Below, piece after piece: positions 46,201 to 59,443 of a stretch of DNA of 64,000 nt; position 1 is the first letter of the stretch; each line of letters starts with the position of its first letter. Source of the stretch: Polytrichum commune (lineage: Eukaryota > Streptophyta > Polytrichopsida > Polytrichales > Polytrichaceae). The DNA lies in contig OX485807.1 in the NCBI GenBank assembly GCA_950295325.1, positions 30,413,666 through 30,477,665 on the forward strand, written 5' to 3'. A model generated the notes under the pieces. The model did no database searches, had not been told where the DNA came from, and saw only the letters and a program-made list of their open reading frames with translations. The translations under genes were made by a program, and so were the position numbers.

Positions 46201-47349
46201 AGGGTTCCAATATTTGAGATAGCTCTTTGAGGGAAGCATGGCTATCATATAAGTGGGTTATGATGGTGACCCGGGGTTTGCAAAAGGTTGTGAGGCTCAA
46301 ATTGGATCAAAGATCATGTCTAAATGGAATTTGACCATACCATTGGTTCTAATGACAATGGTGGGCATGAGGGTGGATTCGGTGAGGAAAATGGAGGAGT
46401 GCTTTGAAAAGGCTCCCACAAACCTCGAAAAATATTCAGGGGCTAGAATACCGAATGCACCCAAAACCTTGGAGGGCATTAATGTTGGATTGAAATTCCA
46501 ATTCGAAATGCTTAGAAGGTGGTGATGTTGAAATGAACTTGGGGCACATGAGGCACGTGGGGTCTCTTAAGGCGTATATGTGCGAATTTCACACCCAAAT
46601 GAATGGTACATCTAGGATGGACGAGCTTTCTAAGAAATGCATCGTTTTAGGTGGGTTTCAAAGGCGGGTGGTGAAAACCATGTTCAAGACCCCAAAGCAT
46701 CTTGAGGACGTAGTGCGAATCATAAAGATTTGAAGAGCATTGAAGCCGATGTTCCTAAGAAGAAGTTGGACGGCACATCACCACAAAGTGGTTTTAGCCG
46801 AAAGAGGCCCCAAGGAAATGAGCGCAAGTAGTTTGGCCCATTATACCAAGGCAAATCATGCTAGCTCGTGCCGTGGACGAAATGTGAGAAGGTGGTTTGG
46901 TGGTACCAAGCTAGATCATATTTGTGCCACGGACGGAGTGTTAAAAGTTGGCCTTGCGGACCAAGCCAAACTCATGGTGTTGCCGAGGACCAAATGTTAG
47001 ACGATGGTTTTGTGGCCAAGGCTAGTAGCCTTAAGCCAAGCCCAACTATTTTATATCTTGAGGCTCAAATGAATGGGACAAACGTCTAATGGGTTGACAA
47101 AGAGGCAAGCCATGCCTTCTTGAGCCCAAAACTCATAAGGGAGTTGGGGCTTGCCGATTGGTAGAGCGGGCAAGCCCACCAAGGTGCGGTTTGGAAAGGG
47201 CAAACCGCATGAGACAAAGGAGGCCGCGATGCATGTAACCTTTCAATGTGGGACATTGGATTTTTGTCAAAATTTCACACCAAGTGAAATAGATAAAATG
47301 CATGTCATTGTGAAGGCCGCCTTCTTTGAAACTCACATGATAGATGTGA

Positions 47350-48328
47350 TGTCGCGCACCTCTCCATGAGGAGTGGCCGAAACACCATGGGCACAAGGGG
47401 GACCCCGGAGTGACACCCGGGACTTGTGGCGCCGTTGGTGAGAGGGCCCAAGTGATCCTAGTGTGGGTGAGGGCCCCGGGCGTTGGGAACGCCTCCCACC
47501 CACGAAGATTAGGAGGCACAAGGGTAAGGCCATGAGTTATGCGTAGCTCATGGCGTGGTGATTCTAGAAAGCTCAAGAACACCTCAATCGGAGGTGTGAG
47601 CTAGGAGTTATGGCCATTTGAGTGGGGCGCTGTCCCGGGACAGCGCCCTGCTACAGCAGTGCCTGGGAGTGATTCCCGGGACTGCCAAGGTTCAAACAGG
47701 CATAACTTCCTCAAGACTTGCTCAAATGGAGCAAGTGAGGAGTCCATCGGCATCTACGTGAAGCGTAGATGAAGATGGAGTGGTTGGTTGTTATGATCAG
47801 ACATCATACAAGGAAGTTATGATGGTCTGAAGCTGCTGGGGGGGGGGGGGTTCTAGGCCCAGCAGCTAAAGGAAAATGTCCACTTGGCCCCAACTCTTGG
47901 TAGAGAGACAAGAGGTTGGTTGACGGTGGGGTAGGGGCCCCGCGTAAAGTCCTAGAGGCTTATATGGGTGAGGTGGTGTGGCCTCACCCACCCGAGGCCG
48001 AACGGCACGGCCTCCATGGGCATTGGCCCAATGTGAGGCCATAGTTGCCTAGTATGGTTCGGGTTGTTGTAGTGTTGCTCCGGCAATGCGATGATCAACA
48101 TGGGATTGGACTTCCATGGATGGAAGTCCACATCTAGGAATGGGTTACCGATTAAGGGGTGAGTCCCGAAAGCAAAGTAGGAGGGTTGGTTCCCTCCTAT
48201 GAACTATAAGGTCCGGGGTAGGAGGAGCTAACCATTAGCATGGCGGAATGCGAATGGTTAGCGCTCGTAACCTTTGCTAGAATTGAAAATTGGCAAGATT
48301 GCTAAGGGGGTTAGCAAGGGTTGCGACA
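47350..48328 (+). repeat. Solo LTR inside element 3
   Basis: 979 bp with the perfect TSD TGTGA (47345-47349 and 48329-48333). It shares distinctive variants (GAAGATTAGG, GAGTTATGCG, TAGAAAGCTC) with the 5' LTR of element 5. Confidence 0.92.
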
Positions 48329-48794
48329 TGTGAGGTGCAAGCCGGTGTGCTTGCCGTGCATTATGATGTGTCATAATGGCAAAGAATTGAAGTTCAAATT
48401 AACAATGACTCCTATGGTAGGAGGACCTAAGTTGAATTTGGTCTCACCCACCCGAGGCCGAACGGCACGGCCTCCATGGGCTTTGGCCCATTGTGAGGCC
48501 ATAGTTGCCTAGTATGCTTCGGGTTGTTGTAGTGTTGCTCCGGCAACGCGATGATCAACATAAGATTGGACTTCCATGGATGGAAGTCCACATCTAAGGA
48601 GTGGTTACCGATTAAAGGGGTGAGTCCCGAAATCAAAGTAGGAGGGTTGGTTCCCCTCCTATGAACTAATGGTCCGGGGTTAGAGGAGCTAACCATTAGC
48701 ATGGCGGTATGCGAAGGGTTAGCGACTCGTAACCTTTGCTAGAATTGAAAATTGGCAAGATGGTCAAGGGGGGGCTAGCAAGGGTTGCGACACT

Positions 48795-48806
48795 TGGTAT
48801 CAGAGC
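48795..48806 (+). promoter_or_regulatory. Primer-binding site (element 4)
   Basis: TGGTATCAGAGC, 2 bp after the truncated LTR. Confidence 0.9.
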
Positions 48807-51385
48807 AGGGTTCCAAGTTTTGAGCTCGCACTTTGAGGGAAACATGGGTATAAAAAATGCGGGTTATGATGGTGAGCCCGGGGTTTCCAAAAGGTTGTGA
48901 GGCTCAAATTGGAACAAGGATCATGTGCAAATGGAGTTTGACCATACCATTGATTTTAATGGTAATGGTGGGCATGAGGGTGGATTCGGTGAGGAAAATG
49001 GAGGTGTCCTTTGAAAGGGCTCCCGCAAACCTCAAATAGTATTTGGGGCCTAGAATACCGAATGCACCCAAAACCTTGGAGGGTATTAATGTTGGATTGA
49101 AATTTCAATTCGAGATGCTTCGAAGGTTCGGATGTTGAAATGAACTTGGTGCTAATGAGGCACCCGGGGCCTCTTAAGGCCTATGTGCGCTATTCAAACG
49201 CACAAATGAAGGATACACCTAAAACGGACGAGCTTTCTAAGAAATGCATCGTTTTAGGTGGGGTTTTAAAAGCGGGTGGTGGATGCCTTGTTTAAGTCCC
49301 CAAGGCTTCTTGAGGACATGGTGGGGATCATCAAGTTTGCAAGATCATTGAATCCGATGGTCCCGAAGAAAAGTTTGGCGGCGCATCACCACAAGTGGCT
49401 TTAGCCAAAGTTGGTCCCAAAGAAATGAGTGCAAATTGTTTGGTTCATTTTATTTAGGCAAAATATGTTGGTGCCGCTAACGGAATGTTGAAAGGTGGCT
49501 TTATGCTTCCAAGGCAAATCATACTCATGCCGCGGACGGAATGTTGGAAGGTGGGTTTGTCCTACCAAGGCAATTCATGTTCGTGCCGCATACGGAGTGT
49601 GGGAAGGTGGCTTTGTGCTATCAAGGGAAAACATGTTTGTTTTGTGGACAAATTATTGGAAATTGCTTTTGTGGCACTAAACCAATTCGTCCCATGGACG
49701 AAATGTTAAAAGTTGGCTTTGCGGACCGAGCCAAAACATATTGTTGCGGTGGACGGAGAATTAGATGGTGGCTTTGTGGCCAAGGCTAGTAGCCTTAAGC
49801 CAAGGCCAAGTCATGTATACCTTGAGGCTCAAATGAATGGGAGATATGTCTCATGAGTTGTCAAAGAGGCAACGGACTCTTTCATGAGCCGAAAGCTCAC
49901 AAGGGGGTTGGGGCTCGCGGACGGGTAGAGCCGGCAAGCCCACCAAAGTACGGTTTGCAAAGGGCGAACCGCATGAAGCAAAGGAGGCGGCGATGCATGT
50001 AACCTTTTGATGTGGGACATTAGATTTTTGTCAAGATTTCACTCTATGTGAAATAAGTGACGTGCATGTCATTGAAAAGGTCACCTTCTTTGAAACTCAC
50101 ATGATAGATGTGAGGTGCAAGCCGGTGTGCTTGCGGTGCATTATGATGTGTCATAATGGCAAAGAGATGAAGTTCAAATTGATAAGGACTCCTATGGTAG
50201 GAGGACCCAAGTTGAATTTGGTCTTAATGGACCAAATGAAAAATGGCCAACATAATGGTCGTCGTTCAATTGGAGCAACTCGATAGAACTTATGGGGAGG
50301 CTAGGAAAGATGGGCCTCCCCTAAACCACTTTGGTGGGATGTTGGTGAGATACAATGATGTATTCGCCAATGTGTTGCCCAAAAGTTACCGCCAAGGAGT
50401 GAAAAATAACTTTGCTCAACAAGAAATTGAGTTCTTGAGGCATGTGGTGACTAAGGAAGTTGGTGGACAAACATGAAGAATGTCAAGGCAATCCAAGAGG
50501 AGAATTGGCCCTTGACTCAAAAAAAGCTTAGGTCATTGGTTGTCCTAGCCAACTACTACCACCACTTCATTCTAGATTTGTTTTAAGGTTGCTAAGACCT
50601 TACTCAACTTATTGAGGAAATAGCTATCCCAAAAGTGGGATGAGCCTGGTCACCAAGCCTTTGGGAAGTTCAAGAGCAAGTTCCCTTCACAAGATGTGGT
50701 TAAGTTTCCGGGTTTTCATAAGTATTTTGAGGTGCACATGGAGGCGAAGGACTTTACCATTGGCGGATGTTGATCCAAGATAAATGACCATTGCTTATGA
50801 GAGCATTAAGCTCCATGGTTGTCGAACCTTATCCGGCTTGTGCAAGAAATGGCTATCCCAAGAGTGGGATGAGCCGTGCCACCAAGCCATTGGGGAGCTT
50901 AAGAGCAAGTTGTCTTTGCCGCCCGTGCTCAAGCTTGCGGAGTTTGCCAAACCTTTTGAGGTGCATACGGGGGCGAGTGACTTTACCATTGGCGGATGTT
51001 GATGTAAAAAAAAAATGGCCATTGCATATGGGAGCATGAAGCTCGATGGTTGGCCGACCTTGTCCGACTTGTCAAAGAAATGGCTATCCCAAGAGTGGGA
51101 CTAGCCTTGTCACCAAGTCTTTAGGGGGCTTAAGAGCAAGTTCTCTTTGCCGCCCGTGCTCAAGTTCGTGGAGTTTGACAAACCTTTTGAGGTGCATACG
51201 GGGGCGAGTAACTTTGCCAATGGTGGATTGTTAATGTAAGATGGATGGGCATTGCATATGGGGGCTTGAGGCTCGATGGTTGTCAAAGAGGACAACCAAC
51301 TCATGACAAAGAATTTCTTTGCCGTAGTGCATTGCTTGAAGATGTGGCGACATTATTTGAGGTCGCACAAAGCAAAGGTCTACAT

Positions 51386-53855
51386 GGACAATGTGTCCTA
51401 AAAGTATTTTGACATACAAGCGCAAGTGAGCGCCAAGTCATTGCGGTGGCATGATATATAGTTTGGCGCTTATGAAGGTGGATTTGGTCCACAAACCGGA
51501 CCGTGGAAATGTGGTGCCGGATGCGCTAAGTAGATGGGAAGAGTTCCAAGCAATGAGAACCATCCAAACCTTGTGGTTAATGTGTGCCGGTGAGGGAAAC
51601 TTGTGATGCAAGATACGGGAGGGGTAAATTAACTACCCCGAAGCACAAATGCTTTTAGGTAAGCTTCGCAAGAGCAAGGTGCTCTAAGAGGTTAAGTTGG
51701 TGGACGGATTGTTCAAGTGCAAGCAAAGTCGGGTGTATGTGCCACAAGGCAAGTTGAGGCTATCCATTTAGAAGGAAGAATGTGATTGTCCTATTGCCGG
51801 CCATAGAGGAGAAAGAAAAAACCGCCATAGAATGGTGTCAAAGAGGTACCATTGGCGGTGCATAAAGGAGGATATAACCCACTTTGTGAAGGCTTGAATT
51901 AAAGTGCCAAGTGAACCGAACCTCTTACCAAAAGCAAGGCGGCTTCTTGCAACCGTTGCCTATCCCGTTGGAGCCATGGCATAGTATGTGTATGGACTTG
52001 ATTACAAGTTTGCCGGAGTCACATGGGTATGATGCCATCTTGTTGATGGTAGGGCGGTTTGCCAAGTTGGCACACATGGTGCCGATTGTGGGAACCGCCA
52101 CCGCGTTGGAGACCGCATAGCCTTTTCTCAAAGGATGGTTGAGGCACCACGGGTTGCCAAAAGTGATTGTGTGGGATCAAGATCCAAAGTTCACAAGTGC
52201 ATTTTCAATGCATTTCTCTAAGGAGGTCGGAATGAAACTAAGGTTTAGCACGGCCTTGCATTCCCAAATGGATGGGAAAGCGGAGCGTGTGAATGGAGTC
52301 TTGAAGCAATACTTGAGGAACTTGGTGGGGGCGGACCAAAGAGATTGGGTGGACTATGTGGGTCGAGCGGAGTGTAATTGCAATGTAGCCACGCACTTGG
52401 CTACCAAGGGGTCGTCTTTCGTGGTGGCTTATGGAGTGGATGCGCTCCAACCTATTAACCTAGCTCTCGAGGGGGCACATTCAACACTAGAGTTCAACCA
52501 AGATGGTGAGGACTTGGCCAAGGATGGTAAACAAGTCTTGGAGATGACCAAGTTGTTGGTGGAGAAAGCCCGAAGGTGCTACGAGGTGCAAGTCAATGCC
52601 GGAAGACGCAAAGTGGAGAATGAGGTGGGCCAAAAGGTGTTGTTGAATGTGAACAACTTCATTTCCCCAAAAGGCCTCATTCCAAAAGTTCATGTCCAAA
52701 ATTGGAGCTTCGTTTTCCATTGTGGAACAAGTGTTCAAGGACATGTATAAGTTGGAATTACCGCCGGAGATCAAAGTGCATCCGACATTTCATGTCTCAT
52801 TACGAAAGTCATTTTAGGACGACACCTTGTGGCCTGAACACAAGCAAGTGGTTAGGCCACGTCCCGACCTTGTGGAGGTCATTTGGAACATGAGGTAGGA
52901 GGGCATCCTCAAGTGTAGGAAGCCCAAGTGAAAATGAAAGAAAATGTACAAAGGAGTACTTGGTGAAATGGTGAGGATACCATGAGAAACAAACCGCTTG
53001 GGTGGCGGCAAGAGACATGGTGAACACCAATGAATTGGTGAAGCACTTTGAAGAAACTAAGGCTAAGGATTCCAATAAAATGAAGCATAGGCATTGATGA
53101 GGACATCAATCTCCTTTAGTGGGGGAGAGACGCTAGTAGCACACTTAGCTTCGAGGTTAATTACTCCACAACATGAACTTGTTCTTTGGCTTGAGGGAAT
53201 AAAGTCCAAACTTTAGTGGTGCAAAGAGAAAAGTATGAGATGAGGTCCTAGTCTTGTACTTGTGCTTGGTTAGTGGAAGAGGGGGAATAGACATGCCAAA
53301 CTAGGTTGGGTAAGCCGAGTAATTGGGGGCCATGGCTTGGAGGGGCCTTGGATAAAACCAAGAAACTTCTTAGTTGTGGGCTTGTCCGGGCGGGGACAAG
53401 GTGATGGCGCGTGCTCATAAAAGTGCCACCCGCGAGCTAACGAGAGTTGGCGCATGGGAGTCATGAACCCATGTCTCGAAAGAGCAAAGTGGGAACCGAG
53501 TCGGGCGGGACTTGGCATCACCCCCGTGCGATCGAGGCGTGGCTTAACAATGGAAAGCCATCTCGGAGTTGCAACCGAGACAACTTAGTGGAAGCGTTGA
53601 GGTCTCGCCTAGATGTGTCACGTTAGGCTAGTGGAGCCTAACGGGGGAGGCCCCAAAGGAGGGGCAACCCAAGTGAGTCCCAAAGTAGGTTGGTCTAGTA
53701 TAGGTTAGGTCCTTGGATGAAAGATCCAAGGTCGCTAACGGACCACCTAGGAACGACACCTTTGGGACTATGCCAAATTTGAAGAAGTATTGTGGGGGTC
53801 GCGCCCTAAGGTAAACACAATGCGGCACCATAGAGGATGGCAACTTGAGAATTGG
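51386..53855 (+). repeat. 2,470-bp block identical to 60358-62827
   Basis: Every stretch I compared between 51386-53855 and 60358-62827 (offset 8,972) is the same, although sequence before 51386 differs clearly. The block covers the end of RNase H, the integrase and the 3' non-coding part. It indicates recent gene conversion or a segmental copy between elements 4 and 5, or an assembly effect. Confidence 0.75.
51640..52820 (+). pseudogene. Integrase region of element 4
   Basis: TGA at 51895 in the zinc-binding segment and TAG at 52118 in the core; the second core half 52139-52750 contains VIVWDQDPKF and DGKAERVNGVLKQYLR. Identical to element 5. A frame change near 52690 separates the C-terminal HPTFHVSLRKSF-type segment. 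Confidence 0.8.
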
Positions 53856-54099
53856 ATGGTTGAGGCACCACGGGTTGCCAAGAGTGATTGTGTGGGATCA
53901 AGATCCAAAGTTCACAAGTGCATTTTCAATGCATTTCTCTAAGGAGGTCGGAATGAAACTAAGGTTTAGCACGACCTTGCATTCCCAAATGAATGGGAAA
54001 TCGGAGCGTGTGAATGGAGTCTTGAAGCAATACTTGAGGAACTTGGTGGGGGCGGACCAAGGAGATTGGGCGGACTATGTGGGTCGAGCGGAGTGTAAT

Positions 54100-55073
54100 T
54101 GTCGCAACCCTTGCTAGGTCCCTTAATAATCTTGCCAATTTTCAATTCTAGCAAAGGTTACGAGTCGCTAACCCTTCGCATTCCGCCATGCTAATGGATA
54201 GCTCCTCTTACCCCGGACCAATAGTTCATAGGAGGGAACCAACCCTCCTACTTTGCTTTCGGGGCTCACCCCTTAATCGGTAACCCATTTCCCCAATGTG
54301 GACTTCCATCCATGGAAGTCCAATCCTATGTTGATCATCGCGTTGCCGGAGCAACACTACAACAACCCGAACCATACTAGGCAACTATGTCCTCACAATG
54401 GGCCAATGCCCATGGAGGCCGTGCCGTTCGGCCTCGGGTGGGTGAGGCCACACCACCTCACCCATATAAGCCTCTAGGACTCTACACGGAGCCCCTACCC
54501 CACCGCCAACCAACCTCTTGTCTCTCTACCAAGAGTTGGGGCCAAGTGGACATTTTCCCTTAGCTGCTGGGCCTAGAACCCCCCCAGCAGCTTCAGACCA
54601 TCATAACTTCCTTGTATGATGTCTGATCATAACAACCAACCACTCCATCCTCATCTACGCTTCACGTAGATGCCGATGGACTCCTTGCTTGCCCCATTCG
54701 GGCAAGGCTTGAGGAAGTTATGCCTGTTTGAACCTTGGCAGTCCCGGGAATCACTCCCAGGCACTGCTGTACCAGGGCGCTGTCCCGGGACAGCGCCCCA
54801 CTCAAATGGCCATAACTCCTAGCTCACACCTCCGATTGAGGTGATCTTGAGCATTCTAGAATCACCACGCCATGAGCTACGCATAGCTCATGGCCTCACC
54901 CTCATGCCTCCTAGTCTTTGTGGGTGGGAGGCGTTCCCAACGCCCTGGGCCCTCACCCACACTAGGATCACTTGGGCCCTCTCACCAACGGCGCCACAAG
55001 TCCCGGGTGTCACTCCGGGGTCCCCCTTGTGCCCATGGTGTTTCGGGCACTCCTTATGGAGAGGTGCGCGACA
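54100..55073 (-). repeat. Solo LTR, inverted, TSD GTAAT
   Basis: 974 bp in reverse orientation (TGTCGCAACCC..GTGCGCGACA). The TSD GTAAT lies at 54095-54099 and 55074-55078. Confidence 0.92.
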
Positions 55074-55178
55074 GTAATTGCAATGTAGCCACGCACTTGG
55101 CTACCAAGGGGTGGTCTTTGGTGGTGGCTTATGGAGTGGATGCGCTCCAACCTATTAACCTAGCTCTCGAGGGGGCAC

Positions 55179-56151
55179 TGTCGCAACCCTTGCTAAGCCC
55201 CCTTGACAATCTTGCCAATTTTCAATTCTAGCAAAGGTTACGAGCGCTAACCATTCGCATTCCGCCATGCTAATGGTTAGCTCCTCCTACCCCGGACCTT
55301 ATAGTTCATAGGAGGGAACCAACCCTCCTACTTTGCTTTCGGGACTCACCCCTTAATCGGTAACCCATTTCTTGGATGTGGACTTCCATCCATGGAAGTC
55401 CAATCCTATGTTGATCATCGCGTTGCCGGAGCAAAACTACAACAACCCGAACCATACTAGGCAACTATGGCCTCACATTGGGCCAATGCCCATGGAGGCC
55501 GTGCCGTTCGGCCTCGGGTGGGTGAGGCCACACCACCTCACCCATATAAGCCTCTAGGACTTCACGCGGGGCCCCTACCCCACCGTCAACCAACCTCTTG
55601 TCTCTCTACCAAGAGTTGGGGCCAAGTGGACATTTTCCCTTAGCCGCTGGGCCTAGAAGCCCCCACAGCTTCAGACCATCATAACTTCCTTGTATGATGT
55701 CTGATGCTAACACTTGACCACTCCATCTTCATCTACGCTTCACGTAGATGCCGATGGACTCCTCACTTACCCCATTCGGGCAAGTTATGAGGACGTTATG
55801 CCTCTTTGAACCTTGGCAGTCCCGGGAATCACTCCCAGGCACTGCTGTACCAGGGCGCTGTCCTGGGACAGCGCCCCACTCAAATGGCCATAACTCCTAG
55901 CTCACACCTCCGATTGAGGTGTTCTTGAGCATTCTAGAATCACCACGCCATGAGCTACGCATAGCTCATGGCCTTACCCTTGTGCCTCCTAGTCTCCGTG
56001 GGTGGGAGGCGTTCCCAACGCCCGGGGCCCTCACCCACACTAGGATCACTTGGGCCCTCTCACCAACGGCGCCACAAGTCCCGGGTGTCACTCCGGGGTC
56101 CCCCTTGTGCCCATGGTGTTTCGGGCACTCCTCATGGAGAGGTGCGCGACA
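55179..56151 (-). repeat. Solo LTR, inverted, TSD GGCAC
   Basis: 973 bp in reverse orientation. The TSD GGCAC lies at 55174-55178 and 56152-56156, only 105 bp from the previous solo LTR. Confidence 0.92.
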
Positions 56152-56805
56152 GGCACATTCAACACTAGAGTTCAACCAAGATGGTGAGGACTTGGCCAAG
56201 AAGCGTGAACAAGTCTTGGAGATGACCAAGTTGTTGGTGGAGAAAGCCCGAAGGTGCTACGGAGTGCAAGTCAATGCCGGAAGACGCGAAGTGGAGAATG
56301 AGGTGGGCCAAAAGGCGTTGTTGAATGTGAACAACTTCACTTAGCCGGAAGGCCTCACTCCAAAGTTCATGTCCAAAATTGGAGCTCCGTTTCCCATTGT
56401 GGAACAAGTGGTCAAGGACATATATAAGTTGGAATTACCGCCAGAGATCAAAGTGCATCCGACATTTCATGTCTCATTACGAAAGTCATTTTAGGACGAC
56501 ACCTTGTGGCCCGATCACAAGCAAGTGATTAGGCCACCTCCCGGCCTTCTGGACATCATTTGGAACATGAGGTAAGAGGGCATCCTCAAGTGTAGGAAGC
56601 CCAAATGAAAAGGAAAGAAAAAGTACAAAGGAATACTTGGTGAAATGGTGAGGATACCATGAGAAAGAAACCGCTTGGGTGGCGGCAAGAGACATGGTCA
56701 ACACCAATGAATTGGTGAAGCACTTTGAAGAAACTAAGGCTAGACATTCCAATAAAAAGAAGCGTAGGCATTGATGAGGACATCAATCTCCTTTAATGGG
56801 GAGAG

Positions 56806-57778
56806 TGTCGCGCACCTCTCCATGAGGAGTGCCCGAAACACCATGGGCACAAGGGGGACCCCGGAGTGACACCCGGGACTTGTGGCGCCGTTGGTGAGAG
56901 GGCCCAAGTGATCCTAGTGTGGGTGAGGGCCCCGGGCGTTGGGAACGCCTCCCACCCACGAAGATTAGGAGGCACAAGGGTAAGGCCATGAGTTATGCGT
57001 AGCTCATGGCGTGGTGATTCTAGAAAGCTCAAGAACACCTCAATCGGAGGTGTGAGCTAGGAGTTATGGCCATTTGAGTGGGGCGCTGTCCCGGGACAGC
57101 GCCCTGGTACAGCAGTGCCTGGGAGTGATTCCCGGGACTGCCAAGCTTCAAACAGGCATAACTTCCTCAAGACTTGCTCAAATGGAGCAAGTGAGGAGTC
57201 CATTGGCATCTACGTGAAGCGTAGATGAACATGGAGTGGTTGGTTGTTATGATCAGACATCATACAAGGAAGTTATGATGGTCTGAAGCTGCTGGGCGGT
57301 TCTAGGCCCAGCAGCTAAAGGAAAATGTCCACTTGGCCCCAACTCTTGGTAGAGAGACAAGAGGTTGGTTGACGGTGGGGTAGGGGCCCCGCGTGAAGTC
57401 CTAGAGGCTTATATGGGTGAGGTGGTGTGGCCTCACCCACCCGAGGCCGAACGGCACGGCCTCCATGGGCATTGGCCCATTGTGAGGCCATAGTTGCCTA
57501 GTATGGTTCGGGTTGTTGTAGTGTTGCTCCGGCAACGCGATGATCAACATAGGATTGGACTTCCATGGATGGAAGTCCACATTGGGGAAATGGGTTACCG
57601 ATTAAGGGGTGAGTCCCGAAAGCAAAGTAGGAGGGTTGGTTCCCTCCTATGAACTATTGGTCCGGGGTAAGAGGAGCTATCCATTAGCATGGCGGAATGC
57701 GAAGGGTTAGCAACTCGTAACCTTTGCTAGAATTGAAAATTGGCAAGATTATTAATGGACCTAGCAAGGGTTGCGACA
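56806..57778 (+). repeat. Element 5 5' LTR
   Basis: 973 bp. The left half matches the solo LTR at 47350; the right half, from about 57290, matches its own 3' LTR. Confidence 0.92.
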
Positions 57779-57780
57779 CG

Positions 57781-57792
57781 TGGTATCAGAGC
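57781..57792 (+). promoter_or_regulatory. Primer-binding site (element 5)
   Basis: TGGTATCAGAGC after a CG spacer (CT in the other elements). Confidence 0.9.
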
Positions 57793-58896
57793 AGGGTTCC
57801 AAATTTTGAGCTCACACTTTGAGGGAAACATGGCTATCAAAAATACGGGTTGTGATGGTGAGCCCGGGGTTTCCAAAAGGTTGTGAGGCTCAAATTGGAA
57901 CAAGGATCATGTGCAAATAGAGTTTGATCATACCATTGATTTTAATGGTAATGGTGGGCATGAGGGTGGATTCGGTGAGGAAAATGGAGGTGTCCTTTGA
58001 AAGGGCTCCCACAAACCTCAAATAGTATTTGGGGCCTAGAATACTGAATGCACCCAAAACCTTAGAGGGTATTAATGTTGGATTGAAATTTCAATTCGAG
58101 ATGCTTCGAAGGTTCGGATGTTGAAATGAACTTGGTGCTAATGAGGCACCCGGGGCCTCTTAAGGCCTATGTGTGCTATTCAAACGCACAAATGAAGGAT
58201 ACACCTAGAACGGACGAGCTTTCTAAGAAATGCATCGTTTTAGGTGGGGTTTTAAAAGCGGGTGGTGGATGCCTTGTTTAAGTCCCCAAGGCTTCTTGAG
58301 GACATGGTGGGGATCATCAAGTTTGCAAGATCATTGAATCCGATGGTCCCGAAGAAAAGTTTGGCGGCGCATCACCACAAGTGGCTTTAGCCAAAGTAGG
58401 TCCCAAAGAAATGAGTGCAAATTGTTTGGTCCATTTTACTTAGGCAAAACATATTGGTGCCGCAGACGGAATGTTGAAAGATGGCTTTATGCTTCCAAAG
58501 CAAATCATACTTGTGCCGCGGATGGAATGTTGGGAGGTGGGTTTGTCCTACCAAGGCAATTCATGTTCGTGCCGCGGACGGAGTGTAGGAAGGTGGCTTT
58601 GTGCTACCAAGGCAAAACATGTTTGTTTTGCGGACAAATTATTAGAAATTGGTTTTGTGGCACCAAACCAATTTGTCGTGCGGACGAAATGTTTAAAGTT
58701 GGCTTTGTGGACCAAGCCAAGCCAAGTTGCCGAGGACCAAATGTTGGACGATGGCTTTGTGGCCAAGGCTAGTAGCCTTAAGCCGAGGCCAAGTATTTTG
58801 TACCTTGAGGCTCAAATGAATGGGAGAAATGTCTCATGTGTTGACAAAGAGGCTATTACTCCTTCTTGAGCCCAAAACTCACAAGGGAGTTGGGGC

Positions 58897-59286
58897 TTGC
58901 CGATTGATAGAGAAAGCAAGCCCACCAAGGTGCGGTTTGGAAAGGGTGAACCGCATGAGACAAAGGAGGCCGCGATGCATGTAACCTTTCAATGTGGGAC
59001 ATTGGATTTTTGTCAAAATTTCACACCATGTGAAATAGATGAAATGCATATCATTGTGAAGGCCGCCTACGTTGAAACTCACATGATAGATGTGAGGTGC
59101 AAGCCGGTGAGCTTGCGGTGCATTATGATGGGTCATAATGGCAAAGAATTGAAGTTCAAATTGACAAGGACTCCTATGTTAGGAGGACCCAAGGTGAATT
59201 TGGTCTTAATGGACCAAATGAAAAATAGAAAACATAATGGTCGTGGTTCAATTGGAGCAACTCCAAGGAATGTATGGGGAGGCTAG
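58897..59286 (+). pseudogene. Protease-region open frame of element 5
   Basis: 130 codons, clearest copy of the segment between gag and reverse transcriptase (TFQCGTLDFCQNFTPCEIDE.. to ..LGGPKVNLVLMDQ). By position it is the protease or its C-terminal linker; I do not see a convincing D-T/S-G active site, so the enzyme label is inference. Confidence 0.45.
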
Positions 59287-59443
59287 GAAAGATGGGCCTC
59301 CTCCAAACCACATTGGTGGGATGTTGGTGAGATACAAGGATGTATTCACCAATGTGTTGCCCAAAAAAATTACCGCCAAGAGGTGAAAAATAACTTTGCT
59401 CAACGAGAGATTGAGTTCTTCAGGTATGTGGTGACAAAGGAAG

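Larger units (their letters stand above)
45213..48443 (+). mobile_element. Family A element 3, 3'-truncated
   Basis: 5' LTR 45213-46186 preceded by ACTTA, primer site 46189, degenerate gag (about 46240-47090), protease region (from about 47110, split by a solo LTR at 47350-48328). At about 48443 the protease sequence (..GAATTTGGTCT) jumps into the middle of another LTR (CACCCACCCGAGG). The rest of pol and the 3' LTR are missing. No TSD at the joint, so this is a deletion between two elements. Confidence 0.75.
48444..53855 (+). mobile_element. Family A element 4, truncated at both ends
   Basis: Starts with the right-hand 349 bp of a 5' LTR (48444-48792), then primer site 48795, gag (about 48840-49860), protease (about 49880-50280), reverse-transcriptase remnant (about 50300-50470), RNase H modules starting near 50617, 50846 and 51077, integrase (about 51650-52800) and 3' non-coding part. 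At 53855 it breaks just before the expected polypurine tract and 3' LTR and switches to integrase sequence of another copy. Confidence 0.8.
53856..56805 (+). mobile_element. Sixth family A copy: integrase fragment with two inverted solo LTRs and nested element 5
   Basis: Begins in integrase (GGATGGTTGAGGCACCACGG) and is interrupted by minus-strand solo LTRs at 54100-55073 and 55179-56151. It continues through the integrase C-terminus and 3' part to 56805, where element 5 is inserted. It resumes at 63857. Removing the insertions restores ..GAGTGTAATTGCAATGTAGCC.. and ..GAGGGGGCACATTCAACAC.. exactly as in elements 1, 2, 4 and 5. Confidence 0.8.

Noticed and set aside
54841-56344. Plus-strand open frames starting MILSILESPRHELRIAHGLT or MFLSILESPRHELRIAHGLT, repeated many times on either strand
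   Set aside because: They are antisense or chance frames inside the family A LTR; their repetition reflects LTR copies, not a protein family.
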